From assembly GCA_009380025.1 (NCBI GenBank), contig WHSP01000025.1:1-39068 (forward strand): a DNA stretch of 39,068 nt, in the 5' to 3' direction. The notes under the pieces are model-generated. The model ran no database searches. It was given only the letters and a program-made list of their open reading frames with translations, and was not told the origin of the DNA. This DNA is from Gemmatimonas sp. Its GTDB lineage: Bacteria > Gemmatimonadota > Gemmatimonadetes > Longimicrobiales > Longimicrobiaceae. A program made the position numbers and the translations under genes. Positions 1 to 7,277 of this stretch are shown here, in pieces; the first letter of the stretch is position 1, and each line of letters begins with the position of its first letter.

Positions 1-362
1 TGCCCGCCCTTCGGTGAACGAGCCTGATTTCGCCGGGCTCGGCGCGCCGCCGGCAGGAAGAGGAGAAGGGTCAGCGCGCCCGCTGCCCACAGGAATACCA
101 CGTGCTTGGTCGGCGTCAGATCGATCGGGCCGACGACCCAGGAGCCCTCGGCAGGGAGGTGGATCGCGGCCCCGAAGGGAAGTTCGATCTCGCGAGCGTC
201 CTGGATGTGGTGCATGATGTCCAGGCCGCCCTCCTCGTGCTGATCACCAGCGGGCATCGCCTCGTCGCGCTCCTGCACCAACGCCGGTGCCAGCATATCG
301 AGGCCCGACGTCGTCGGGGGCGTCATCGCCGCTGCCACCAGCAGAGCTATCGTCGCGAACAT
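1..362 (-). CDS. atpB: ATP synthase F0 subunit a, N-terminal part (runs off the left edge)
   Basis: The minus-strand frame opens with ATG at 362 and stays open to base 1, so only about the first 120 residues are visible. It begins with a hydrophobic, signal-like stretch, then an acidic linker, then HHIQDAREIELPFG, which resembles the N-terminus of F0 subunit a in related bacteria, then a hydrophobic segment (HVVFLWAAGALTLLLFLPAA) that would be the first membrane helix. Subunit a forms the proton half-channels next to the c-ring; its essential arginine helix lies outside the window. It starts 6 bp after the stop of an AtpI-like gene, which in turn overlaps atpZ, and this is the usual order at the head of an atp operon. 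The identification rests on that context and on the N-terminal pattern, since the conserved C-terminal helices cannot be seen. Confidence 0.8.
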   Translation of the reverse strand, partial: MFATIALLVAAAMTPPTTSGLDMLAPALVQERDEAMPAGDQHEEGGLDIMHHIQDAREIELPFGAAIHLPAEGSWVVGPIDLTPTKHVVFLWAAGALTLLLFLPAARRARRNQARSPKGG

Positions 363-368
363 TCGTCT

Positions 369-764
369 CTAGGTGCGAATCGTCACCGCGCCGGTGCCTG
401 CCTTCCCCATCTCCCGACGCTGAATGAAGAGTGCCTCCAGCAACGTGCTCCCAAAGAGGCACGCGACCATCGAAAACAGCGTTGGAGCGGCAGAAGCACC
501 CACCGCAGCCACTCCGAAAAATGCCATCAGTATCACCGCCATGAACCGAACCAGTATCCCCGCACCGTAAGCGAGCCCTCTCCTCTCCAGCCGGACCCGA
601 AGAAATAACAGCCAGAAGAGTGCGGCCTGAAGCGCCACCGCCGTGGACGCTCCCCACGCAACCCCAACGATTCCACCCCGTCCGACCCATAACCCGCCGA
701 CCATCGTCACGAGCAGCCCAACAGCCACCACACCGATCGTGTACTCCATCCCCAGCCGGATCAT
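369..764 (-). CDS. atpI: AtpI-like membrane protein of the ATP synthase operon
   Basis: This is a 131-residue protein with four predicted membrane segments (about residues 7-27, 31-52, 63-85 and 90-110) and a short basic C-terminus. Small four-helix proteins encoded between atpZ and atpB belong to the AtpI/ATP synthase I group, which helps assemble the c-ring and may move Mg2+ or Ca2+ with AtpZ. I chose the ATG at 764 because it overlaps the atpZ stop codon as ATGA. A longer frame to 905 exists but its extra residues overlap atpZ and look like shadow coding. The sequence itself is poorly conserved in this family, so the call depends on length, topology and position. Confidence 0.75.
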   Translation of the reverse strand: MIRLGMEYTIGVVAVGLLVTMVGGLWVGRGGIVGVAWGASTAVALQAALFWLLFLRVRLERRGLAYGAGILVRFMAVILMAFFGVAAVGASAAPTLFSMVACLFGSTLLEALFIQRREMGKAGTGAVTIRT

Positions 765-1015
765 CGCTCCCTTCGCTCGCGTTCCTGGCGCTCCCGCGGC
801 GCGATTACCAACTGCCTGTACATTGAATAGAAGCCACCAACCGCTCCCAGCAGCACCCCGATCAACAACAACCAGGGTTCCGTCCCCAGCCGAGAGTCGA
901 GCCAACGACCCACAAAGAGGAAGAGAACAATGGCCGCTGCAAACTGCAGTCCGACCCCGGCGACCTCCGCGACCTGGGTGGTCGTCGACCGTTCTTCTCG
1001 ACCCGGTGCCGCCAT
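761..1015 (-). CDS. atpZ: AtpZ/AtpI family protein, first gene of the atp operon
   Basis: This is an 84-residue protein with two membrane helices (about residues 22-38 and 48-65) joined by a short loop containing the WLDSRLGTEPWLLLIG pattern, which is typical of AtpZ (the former DUF3043/AtpZ-AtpI family with a G-x-x-x-D-x-x-x-G-T-x-P signature). The C-terminus is highly charged (ERQERERRER). AtpZ works with AtpI as an accessory factor of F0 assembly or Mg2+/Ca2+ supply. The ATG at 1015 is preceded by AAGGAG at a good distance. Its stop overlaps the next gene, so the three atp genes are translationally linked. It is transcribed from the promoter at 1052-1080. Confidence 0.85.
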   Translation of the reverse strand: MAAPGREERSTTTQVAEVAGVGLQFAAAIVLFLFVGRWLDSRLGTEPWLLLIGVLLGAVGGFYSMYRQLVIAPRERQERERRER

Positions 1016-1051
1016 GGTTTTCTCCTTACCGTGCCGGGATCTGAGGCCACA

Positions 1052-1080
1052 ATAATAGGCGCTTGTGAAATTTTTCGCAA
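1052..1080 (-). promoter_or_regulatory. Sigma-70-type promoter of the atp operon
   Basis: Read on the minus strand there is TTGCGA (1080-1075), a 17-bp spacer, and TATTAT (1057-1052). Both hexamers differ from consensus at only one or two bases and the spacing is ideal. Transcription would start near 1045, leaving a leader of about 30 nt before the atpZ ATG at 1015. Confidence 0.75.
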
Positions 1081-1084
1081 GCGC
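1059..1084. promoter_or_regulatory. 26-bp dyad covering the -35 box and spacer of the atp promoter
   Basis: The outer arms GCGCTTG (1059-1065) and CAAGCGC (1078-1084) are perfect inverted repeats. The inner bases GAAA/TTTC extend the symmetry, giving 11 complementary pairs out of 13. The dyad lies upstream of the expected transcription start, so it is better explained as a protein-binding operator than as an RNA hairpin. No regulator gene is adjacent. Confidence 0.55.
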
Positions 1085-1110
1085 TCCCGAACGCCGTTCC
1101 GGACCCTCGC

Positions 1111-1140
1111 TTGACGTGCTTTCGGATGGGCCTCTATCTT
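1111..1140 (+). promoter_or_regulatory. Sigma-70-type promoter for the CNNM transporter gene
   Basis: TTGACG at 1111-1116 and TATCTT at 1135-1140 are separated by 18 bp on the plus strand. The start codon of the next gene is at 1352, so the leader would be roughly 200 nt. Confidence 0.55.
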
Positions 1141-1351
1141 GCGTTTTTCCAGCCGCATAGCCACTTCGGCGAGTGGCGGGACCGCGGGCTCTCGCGCTTT
1201 CCGCGACGGACCCGATTCAGGGGAGCGATGAAGTGACATGCAAAGTCCCTCCCCCGTGGCGGTTCATCTCGATAACCCAGGGAACGAAAGTGGACAACGG
1301 CCCAAGTAGACGGCTTTCGACGAATCCGATACTGCCTCCTGGAGGGGTCCC

Positions 1352-2692
1352 GTGATCGTCGAAGCATTCCTTCTTCTCTTCCTCCTGGTTCTTTCCGCTT
1401 TCTTTTCCGGATCGGAGATCGCCCTGTTCTCGTTGGGTGAGGCGCGTGTACGGACGCTTCGAGAGGAGAGGCGACGGGGATCGGTGTCGCTCGAGCGGCT
1501 CAAGGCGAACCCCGAGCGACTCCTGGCAACGGTGTTGGTGGGCAACAACGTCGTGAACATCGGGGCAGCGTCGCTTGCCACGGCGATCGCCCTCGATGCG
1601 TTCGGGAGCGCCGGGGTGGCGTATGCGACGGGTGTGATGACCTTATTGGTGCTGGTCTTCGGCGAGATCACCCCGAAGGGACTGGCGACGGCCAACGCGG
1701 ACGAGTTCGCGCTGTTCGTCGCTCCGGCGATGTACACCCTTTCGCGGATCCTGGCACCCGTGGTCGTGCCGCTCGAGAAGCTGACGCGGTGGTTTGTCCG
1801 TCGGAGTCAGCGAGAGGGTCGATTGACGGTGACGGAAGGAGAGATCCGGGAGATGACGGCGATCGGCCACCGTGAAGGAGCGATCGACGAGCACGAAAGG
1901 CGGATCATCGAACGGGCGTTTCGGCTCGACGACACGCGTGCCTGGGATATCATGACTCCGCGGGTCGACATCTTCGCCTGGTCTGCGGAGCGCCCCCTCG
2001 CGTCGATCGCCTCCGAGCTCCCGACGCTCCGTTTCTCGCGGGTTCCGGTCTACCGCGAGTCGGTGGATGACATCGTCGGGATCCTGTACACTCGTGACGC
2101 CTACCAGGCATTGGTAGCCGGCCAGCGGGATGTTTCGATCGGCGAGCTGGCCCGAGAGCCCTTCTTCGTTCCCGGGTCCATTCCCCTGACGCGGCTGCTG
2201 GGTGACTTTCAGACTCGCCGGATCCATATGGGGCTGGTGATCGACGAGTACGGCGGAACGGACGGGCTCGTCACGCTGGAGGACATTCTGGAGGAGCTCG
2301 TCGGAGAGATCGTGGACGAGACGGATCTGGAGCACCAACCGCTCGTGCGGGTCTCGCGTAACGAGCTGCTGGTGGAGGGAGGAGCCGACCTTCGCGAGAT
2401 CAATCATTTCTTCAACACGGCATTCCCTCAACTAGAACACCGCTCGCTCAACGGCTACCTTCTCGACGAGCTCGGCTACGTTCCACGAGAAGGCGAAGCG
2501 GTCGAGCGGGAAGGGGTGGTGATCCAGATCCTGGAATCCAGCGAAACCCAGGTGCTGCAGGCTCTTCTCATCCGCGAGGCGGGTGCGGACGAAATCGACG
2601 AGCCGGTGCGCGAGGGGGCCACGGTGGAGGCTGTGGGGCCGGGCGACGGGCCGGCTCGTCGCGAGAATCGGGCGCCCGGACGAAGCGAGTGA
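1352..2692 (+). CDS. CNNM/CorC-HlyC family ion transporter with CBS pair
   Basis: This is a 446-residue protein with the classic three-part layout. An N-terminal CNNM (DUF21) membrane domain (about residues 1-180) shows the conserved FFSGSEIALFSL start and the GEITPKGLA motif. A CBS-domain pair follows (about 195-325), with IMTPR at its start and the conserved DEYGGTDGLVTLEDILEELVGEI segment near its end. A C-terminal CorC_HlyC/transporter-associated domain occupies about 340-415. Members are Na+-coupled Mg2+ exporters or Mg2+/Co2+ resistance proteins in the inner membrane. Translation starts at GTG 1352, preceded by GGAGG at 1341-1345. The last 30 or so residues are acidic, variable and probably disordered. 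The name 'hemolysin' often given to this family is historical and not a supported function. Confidence 0.9.
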   Translation: MIVEAFLLLFLLVLSAFFSGSEIALFSLGEARVRTLREERRRGSVSLERLKANPERLLATVLVGNNVVNIGAASLATAIALDAFGSAGVAYATGVMTLLVLVFGEITPKGLATANADEFALFVAPAMYTLSRILAPVVVPLEKLTRWFVRRSQREGRLTVTEGEIREMTAIGHREGAIDEHERRIIERAFRLDDTRAWDIMTPRVDIFAWSAERPLASIASELPTLRFSRVPVYRESVDDIVGILYTRDAYQALVAGQRDVSIGELAREPFFVPGSIPLTRLLGDFQTRRIHMGLVIDEYGGTDGLVTLEDILEELVGEIVDETDLEHQPLVRVSRNELLVEGGADLREINHFFNTAFPQLEHRSLNGYLLDELGYVPREGEAVEREGVVIQILESSETQVLQALLIREAGADEIDEPVREGATVEAVGPGDGPARRENRAPGRSE

Positions 2693-2926
2693 TCCGGACG
2701 GCCATGGGCCGCTCACTCCCCGTCACCGCGTCGGCGGGAAATCACGCCATCCGTGAGCTGTATCTCCGGGAGGGAGTGACCGCGGAGGGCTCCGGCGCTG
2801 TGGGAGTCGCAGCCGTCCTCGCAGGGCTTCTCGACGGCGTGCCCGGGCCGGTGGTGATCGTCGTTTCGGGCGGGAACATCGACGCCGAACGGCTCGCCGA
2901 GATCGTAATGATGCAACGGAGCAGAG
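2689..2926 (+). pseudogene. Remnant of a threonine/serine dehydratase, 5'-truncated and internally deleted
   Basis: An open frame from GTG 2689 overlaps the transporter stop as GTGA. Its first 20 residues contain PVTASAGNHA, the Ser-Gly-Asn-His loop that lies near residue 80 in fold-type II threonine dehydratases. This is joined directly to IRELYLREGVTAEGSG and then VVIVVSGGNIDAERLAEIV, which match the last 60-70 residues of the catalytic domain in the same family. The part between them, including the glycine-rich cofactor loop, is missing, as is everything before the SAGNH loop with the Schiff-base lysine. The frame has also lost its natural stop and runs on into the next gene in another frame. 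A full-length enzyme is about 320 residues. It cannot be a working enzyme. A joined assembly error would look the same. Confidence 0.7.
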
Positions 2927-3472
2927 ATGATTCTGGAGTTCGAGGGGATGCGCCCGAAGATTCACCCGACCGCGTGGATCGCCCCGAACGCGGTGGTGAT
3001 CGGGAACGTCGAGATCGGGGAGGAGAGCAGCGTCTGGTTCGGCGCAGTCATCCGGGGTGACGAGCGGGAGCACGTAATCCGGATCGGCGCACGAACGAGC
3101 GTCCAGGACAACTGTGTGGTGCATGTCAGCGATCGTGGGCCGACGCTGATCGGCGACGACGTGACGATCGGGCACGGAGCGGTTCTCGAGAGCTGCGCGA
3201 TTGGCCGCTCTGCGCTCATCGGGATGAACGCGGTGGTACTTCAGCGGGCGCAGATCGGGGAGAGCGCGCTGATCGCGGCCGGTTCGGTCGTTGGCGAAGG
3301 TGCGGACATTCCAGCGCGGTACCTCGCTGCGGGGGCGCCGGCGAAGGTGAAGCGGGAGGTCGATGGGCCCGCACTCCGCTGGGTTACCAACAGCGCATCG
3401 CACTACGTCGAGCTATCGCGTCGCTACCTTGCCGAGAGCGCCCCGTTACCCGACCCGTCCAGCCGCCAATGA
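2927..3472 (+). CDS. Gamma-class carbonic anhydrase-like hexapeptide-repeat protein
   Basis: This is a 181-residue protein made mostly of left-handed beta-helix hexapeptide repeats (about residues 12-150, for example VVIGNVEIGEESSVWFG). It is of the YrdA/PaaY/CaiE type, which forms trimers with metal sites between subunits. The first two metal histidines are recognisable (H66 in CVVHV and H83 in IGHGAVL). The position of the third, usually GH-x4-H, holds glutamate (E88 in GHGAVLESC). Carbonic anhydrase activity is therefore not certain. Some related proteins show this same substitution. The ATG at 2927 gives the normal N-terminus for the family. The last 20 residues are variable. Its stop overlaps the thiO start as ATGA, so the two genes are coupled. 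Confidence 0.85.
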   Translation: MILEFEGMRPKIHPTAWIAPNAVVIGNVEIGEESSVWFGAVIRGDEREHVIRIGARTSVQDNCVVHVSDRGPTLIGDDVTIGHGAVLESCAIGRSALIGMNAVVLQRAQIGESALIAAGSVVGEGADIPARYLAAGAPAKVKREVDGPALRWVTNSASHYVELSRRYLAESAPLPDPSSRQ

Positions 3473-4575
3473 GCTACGACGTCGGGATCGTCGGTGGAGG
3501 AATCGTCGGGTCGGCGATCGCCCGGGAAGTAGCCCTCCGGAAGGGCCGTGGTGTGGTCGTCGACACGGATCGGCCGGTTGGCCAGGCGACCTGGGCGGCC
3601 GCCGGGATGTTGTCTCCCCAGGCCGAAGCAAAAGGTCCCGGCGCGTTCCTGGACCTCCTGCTGCAGGCTCGGGATCTCTATCCCGCATTCGTTGCCGAGC
3701 TGGAGGAGAGGACTGGGATCGGACTCGGGTATCGCACGGAGGGGGCGATCCTCGTCGCGATAACCGAAGAGGACGAGGTCGAGCTCGAGAAACGACTGCA
3801 TTGGCAGCGCGAGCTCGGGCTCGACCTCGAGTCGCTCACCGGCGTAAAGGCGCGTCGCCTCGAGCCAGCGCTCTCGGCGAAGGTTCGCTCGGCGCTCTAC
3901 TTCCCGGGCGATCACCAGATCGAGAACCGGCTTCTCGGGAAAGCACTCTCGTTCGCCGCGGCGGCGCTAGGCGCAGAGTTCAGGGTGGGCGCGGCCGTCC
4001 AGAAGGTAAAGGTGGATCCACGCCCAACCCTGGAGATGGCGGACGGCACGACAATCGAGGCCGAAACGATCGTCATCGCCGCCGGGTCCTGGTCGGGGAC
4101 GCTTCTGGGGATGCCGCGAACGCTACCCGTCGAACCGGTGCATGGGCAGCTGATGAGCGTGACGGCCGTCCCGCCGGTGTTTCGTCACATCGCCGTTTCG
4201 CCGCGAGGATACGTCGTCCCGCGCTCCGATGGGCGGATCATCGTCGGAACGACAGTGGAGCGGATCGGCTTTCGCCCGAAGGTGACTCCGGTCGGACTTC
4301 AACGACTCGCCGGTATTGCCGTCGAGATCGCCCCTTTCCTCGGCAACCTCCCCGTGGAGGCCCACTGGTCCGGGTTCCGGCCCGGAACTCCGGACGGACT
4401 GCCGATCCTCGGCCCGGATCCCGACGAGCCCCGCGTAATCTACGCCACCGGACACTTCCGCAACGGCATCCTCCTGGGCCCACTGACCGGCCAGTTGATC
4501 GCCGCCATTGCACTGGGCGAGTCGGCCAGCGTCGACCTGAAGCCGTTCGCAATCGATCGGTTCCCACGCGGTTGA
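3469..4575 (+). CDS. thiO: Glycine oxidase ThiO (FAD-dependent)
   Basis: This is a 368-residue flavoprotein of the DAO family. The N-terminus has a Rossmann dinucleotide fold with GGGIVG at residues 9-14. Then follows the TWAAAGMLSPQAE segment typical of ThiO, a substrate domain, and the C-terminal FAD contact HWSGFRPGTPDGLPILG followed by ATGHFRNGILLGP. ThiO oxidises glycine to iminoglycine, which supplies the C-N unit of the thiazole ring of thiamine. It starts at ATG 3469, overlapping the carbonic anhydrase-like stop. No other thiazole gene (thiS, thiG) is adjacent, but thiD lies 3.5 kb downstream on the same strand. A general D-amino acid or sarcosine oxidase is the alternative, though the sequence fits ThiO better. 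Confidence 0.85.
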   Translation: MSYDVGIVGGGIVGSAIAREVALRKGRGVVVDTDRPVGQATWAAAGMLSPQAEAKGPGAFLDLLLQARDLYPAFVAELEERTGIGLGYRTEGAILVAITEEDEVELEKRLHWQRELGLDLESLTGVKARRLEPALSAKVRSALYFPGDHQIENRLLGKALSFAAAALGAEFRVGAAVQKVKVDPRPTLEMADGTTIEAETIVIAAGSWSGTLLGMPRTLPVEPVHGQLMSVTAVPPVFRHIAVSPRGYVVPRSDGRIIVGTTVERIGFRPKVTPVGLQRLAGIAVEIAPFLGNLPVEAHWSGFRPGTPDGLPILGPDPDEPRVIYATGHFRNGILLGPLTGQLIAAIALGESASVDLKPFAIDRFPRG

Positions 4576-4626
4576 CAGATGGTCGACGGCCAGCTACTCC
4601 ACGGACAATACTCCTGGCCACCACCG

Positions 4627-4700
4627 TCATTCCCGCGAAGGCGGGAATCTAGAGTTGGGGAGCCGAGGAAGCGGCTGGATTCCCGCCTTCGCGGGAATGA
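4627..4700. repeat. Palindromic intergenic repeat, copy 1 (REP/MITE-like)
   Basis: Two perfect 23-bp inverted arms (4627-4649 and 4678-4700) flank a 28-bp centre. Each arm is itself a hairpin of the form TTCCCGC-GAAG-GCGGGAA. Just downstream there is an imperfect direct repeat of GGGAATGA-x-AGGGTTTG at about 4693-4708 and 4713-4728. The element sits between the convergent ends of thiO and the prepilin peptidase gene. A 73-bp relative lies at 18715-18787 in the same kind of site. It could act as a bidirectional terminator or be a non-autonomous mobile repeat. No transposase is present. Confidence 0.8.
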
Positions 4701-4762
4701 GAGGGTTTGACACGGGAATGACAGGGTTTGGCATCCCATGAGAGCGGGCATCCCGCGAGTTG

Positions 4763-5530
4763 TCAGAGGCCGAAAATATTTGTCGTGTACCACTCGACGA
4801 TCGCCGGGCCCCAGACCTCCGTCGCCGCCGCGCCGATGGCCAGGAAGATCCCGAACGGAACGAGCTTGTGAGTCCGCAGGGAGATCGGAACGAAGACGAT
4901 CGACCCAATGAGCGCACCGAGGAAAATCGTCAGGATCGAGCCGAGCGGACCGAGGAACGATCCGACCATCCCCATCATCTTGATGTCCCCACCTCCCATG
5001 GCCGGCTTCTCGAGCCACCGCTCCCCCACCTCGGCGGTGAGGTAGAGGACGCCGAAGCCGAAGACGGCTCCGGCCAGCGCCTGCACGATGGAAAGGCCGC
5101 CCGGCGCCAAAGCCAACAGGAGCCCGATACCCGTCCCGCCGAGCGTAAACTCGTCGGGAATGATGTAGGTCCGGGCGTCCGTCGTGGCGATGCCCAGCAG
5201 CAACGTGAAGAAGATCGCGACGGTGAGAGCCTGCCACGATGCACCGTACCGAATGACGGCAGCGATCCAGACGAAGGCCGTGGCCAGCTCGATGGCAGGA
5301 TAGAGCGGCGAAATCCGCTCGCCACAGTGGCTACATCGGGCCCGCAGCGCGATCCAGCCGACAACCGGGATGTTCTCGTACCAGAGGATCCGGTGACCGC
5401 ACTTCGGACAGCTCGACCGCGGGGCGAACACCGATCCGCCCTCGGGCCACCGCGAGATGCACACGTTCAGAAACGAGCCGATCGCCACGCCAAAGATTCC
5501 CGCCGGCATCCAGATCGCGATCTCGAACAT
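4763..5530 (-). CDS. pilD: Prepilin peptidase (type IV prepilin peptidase / N-methyltransferase)
   Basis: This is a 255-residue membrane protein with about seven or eight helices. The cytoplasmic N-terminal loop has the zinc cysteines in the form CPKCGH (C41, C44) and CSHCGER (C66, C69), the mark of the bifunctional enzyme that cleaves and methylates prepilins. The two aspartyl-protease aspartates are D118 in TTDART and the aspartate of MGGGDIKMM. It processes type IV pilins and type II secretion pseudopilins in the inner membrane. The ATG at 5530 lies 5 bp after the stop of the upstream RNA methyltransferase gene, so the two probably share a transcript. No other pilus genes are in the window, so this is a lone housekeeping copy. 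Confidence 0.92.
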   Translation of the reverse strand: MFEIAIWMPAGIFGVAIGSFLNVCISRWPEGGSVFAPRSSCPKCGHRILWYENIPVVGWIALRARCSHCGERISPLYPAIELATAFVWIAAVIRYGASWQALTVAIFFTLLLGIATTDARTYIIPDEFTLGGTGIGLLLALAPGGLSIVQALAGAVFGFGVLYLTAEVGERWLEKPAMGGGDIKMMGMVGSFLGPLGSILTIFLGALIGSIVFVPISLRTHKLVPFGIFLAIGAAATEVWGPAIVEWYTTNIFGL

Positions 5531-5535
5531 TAATC

Positions 5536-6381
5536 TCAGCGCGTCAACTCGTAGAGCAGGATCGCGCTCGCCGCCGTCACATTCAGCGACTCGCCACGTC
5601 CTGGCAGCGGAACCCCGATCAGCCCGTCGACGCCCTTCCGCACAGCCTCCGAGAGCCCCGCTCCCTCGTTGCCGACCACAACGACTCCACGGCCCCCACG
5701 CACTTCGCTCACCGGTCTGCCCCCCACCGCCGCACCGTAGACCGGCATCCCAGACCTCTTGAAGACCTCGACCGCCTCTTCCCAGGCCGCCGACACCATG
5801 GACAGTCGGAATGCCGAACCCGCCGCCGCACGCACGGACTTAGGGTTCCACGGATCGACCGTTCCCGGCAGGGCCACGACCCCCACCGCACCGAGAGCTT
5901 CAGCCGACCGCACCAGGGCCCCGAAGTTGCCCGGGTCCTGGACTCCGTCGACTGCCAGGACCACTGCACGCGTCGACGTTACATCGATAGCCGAGAGCTC
6001 TCGAACAGGCGTATCGGCAACGGCCATCACTCCCTGTGGCGATTCCGTCTTCGCCACCCGCTCGAAGTCCCGATCACGGAGGACGCGCCGGAGGATCCGC
6101 CGTTCGTCGATCTTGCGGACGAGGGCACGGCCCCGTTCGTTGTCCTCCAGCGAGGACGTGCAGACGACCCAGCGGACGGCCAGCGGCGAGGCGAGGAGAT
6201 CCTCGACCACCCGAACCCCTTCCGCGACGAAACGCCCCGTTGTCTCCCGTCCCTTGCGAGTATCGAGGGACCGCAACTCCTTGGTTTCACGCGATGTAAG
6301 CAATGTCGTCAGGTGGTCCGAGTCTTGCGCGATTCGGGCTCGCGGATCTCTACGATTGAACCCGAGGACGGAGACCTTCAT
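5536..6381 (-). CDS. TrmH/SpoU family RNA 2'-O-methyltransferase
   Basis: The C-terminal SPOUT domain shows all three knot motifs: DPGNFGALVRSAEALG, VVVVGNEGAGLSE and PLPGRGESLNVTAASAILLYE. The N-terminal half (RKGRETTGRFVAEGVRVVEDLL) is the L30e-like substrate domain seen in RlmB and related ribosomal RNA methyltransferases. The enzyme methylates a ribose in 23S rRNA or tRNA using SAM; the exact site cannot be told. The start is uncertain. ATG 6381 has an AAGGA ribosome-binding site and gives 281 residues, but it places the start codon on the same CATG as the divergent protease gene. TTG 6303 would give the more usual N-terminus (LLTSRETKELRSLD). The stop is 5 bp before the prepilin peptidase start. 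Confidence 0.88.
   Translation of the reverse strand: MKVSVLGFNRRDPRARIAQDSDHLTTLLTSRETKELRSLDTRKGRETTGRFVAEGVRVVEDLLASPLAVRWVVCTSSLEDNERGRALVRKIDERRILRRVLRDRDFERVAKTESPQGVMAVADTPVRELSAIDVTSTRAVVLAVDGVQDPGNFGALVRSAEALGAVGVVALPGTVDPWNPKSVRAAAGSAFRLSMVSAAWEEAVEVFKRSGMPVYGAAVGGRPVSEVRGGRGVVVVGNEGAGLSEAVRKGVDGLIGVPLPGRGESLNVTAASAILLYELTR
6314..6328 (+). promoter_or_regulatory. Possible sigma-54 (-24/-12) promoter before the first M48 gene
   Basis: TGGTCCG-AGTC-TTGC has the exact -24/-12 spacing (GG at 6315-6316, GC at 6327-6328) and 9 of the 11 core bases of TGGCACG-N4-TTGC. Transcription would begin near 6340, 40 nt before the ATG at 6380. It lies inside the early codons of the opposite methyltransferase gene, or just upstream of them if that gene starts at 6303. 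It is weaker than the candidate upstream of dnaK. Confidence 0.3.
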
Positions 6382-7213
6382 GCTATCCTTCAACTCCAAT
6401 GCGAGGAATGCCGGTGGCATCCTCGCTTTGGTAGGATCCCTTACTATCGGTGCCGGTTGCGTACCGGCGATTTCAACGCAGCAGGAAGTTCAGCTCGGTG
6501 ACCAGTACGCAGCCGAGCTCAATCGCGAGCTTCCACTGGTGCGTGACCAGGCGATCGTGAACTATATCAACTCGCTTGGCAATCAGATCGCCCAGCGAGC
6601 GGATCCGCGCGGGCTGCGCTACCACTTCTACGTCGTCAACGCGCCGGAGGTCAACGCGTTCGCCGTCCCGGGCGGGCACGTCTACGTGAACCGCGGCCTG
6701 ATCGAGCGAGCGACGAACATGTCCGAGCTCGCCGGAGTCCTGGCGCACGAGATCGGCCATGTGGTACACCGACATAGCGTCGAGCAGATCCAGCGAGCCC
6801 AAACGGCGAACACGGGCCTCGCGGTTGTCTACGGTGTACTCCTCGGTCGGTCGCCTTCGGGGATCGAGCAGATCGGAACGCAGGTGATCGGCTCGGCGGT
6901 CTTTGCGGGATACAGTCGTGACGCCGAACGAGAGGCGGACGAGACCGCGATCCGGTTCCTGGTTGCAAGCGGCATCAACCCCGAGGGGCTCGTAACGATG
7001 TTCGAGAAGCTGCTCGCGGAACGTCAGCGCAATCCGGGCGGGGTCGCGGAGTGGTTCTCGACCCACCCGACGACCGAGGAGCGGATCGAAACCACGAGGC
7101 AGGAGATTGCGAGATTGCCAGCCGGCTCCCTCCAAAACCTCAACACGAACTCTCAGGCGTATGCCGACTTCAGGAGCCGCGTGAACGGCCTTCCGGCGAG
7201 CGCCTCTCGGTGA
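6380..7213 (+). CDS. M48 family zinc metalloprotease, exported (BepA/LoiP-like)
   Basis: This is a 277-residue protein. The N-terminus is a signal-like hydrophobic segment ending in IGAGC (C27), a weak lipobox. A peptidase M48 domain follows, with conserved NAFAVPGGHVYVNRGLI, the zinc site HEIGH (123-127), and the third ligand region EREADE. The C-terminus holds the STHPTTEERI motif. Such periplasmic M48 lipoproteins degrade or help fold outer-membrane proteins. The ATG at 6380 has GGAG upstream. A much longer frame open to 5759 overlaps the methyltransferase on the other strand and is not a credible extension. A second, related M48 gene follows after 64 bp, so this is a tandem pair of paralogs. 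Confidence 0.9.
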   Translation: MLSFNSNARNAGGILALVGSLTIGAGCVPAISTQQEVQLGDQYAAELNRELPLVRDQAIVNYINSLGNQIAQRADPRGLRYHFYVVNAPEVNAFAVPGGHVYVNRGLIERATNMSELAGVLAHEIGHVVHRHSVEQIQRAQTANTGLAVVYGVLLGRSPSGIEQIGTQVIGSAVFAGYSRDAEREADETAIRFLVASGINPEGLVTMFEKLLAERQRNPGGVAEWFSTHPTTEERIETTRQEIARLPAGSLQNLNTNSQAYADFRSRVNGLPASASR

Positions 7214-7277
7214 TGCAGCGTAAGACATCCGATCGTGGCTCATATCGTCGGTCTCCTGGCGAGAAGAATATAGGTCG

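Larger units (their letters stand above)
1016..1351. other. Divergent intergenic region between atpZ and the CNNM transporter gene
   Basis: This 336-bp region holds two back-to-back sigma-70-type promoters and one 26-bp dyad, each listed separately. The remaining part, about 1147-1340, would be a roughly 200-nt 5' leader of the transporter gene. I see no clear riboswitch fold in it, although a Mg2+-responsive leader would make sense for a CNNM/CorC-type gene. Confidence 0.6.

Noticed and set aside
3363-4652. Plus-strand open frame of 429 codons overlapping thiO
   Set aside because: It is rich in R, G, P and S with no domain, and overlaps the well-conserved thiO in another frame. High GC makes long stop-free shadows.
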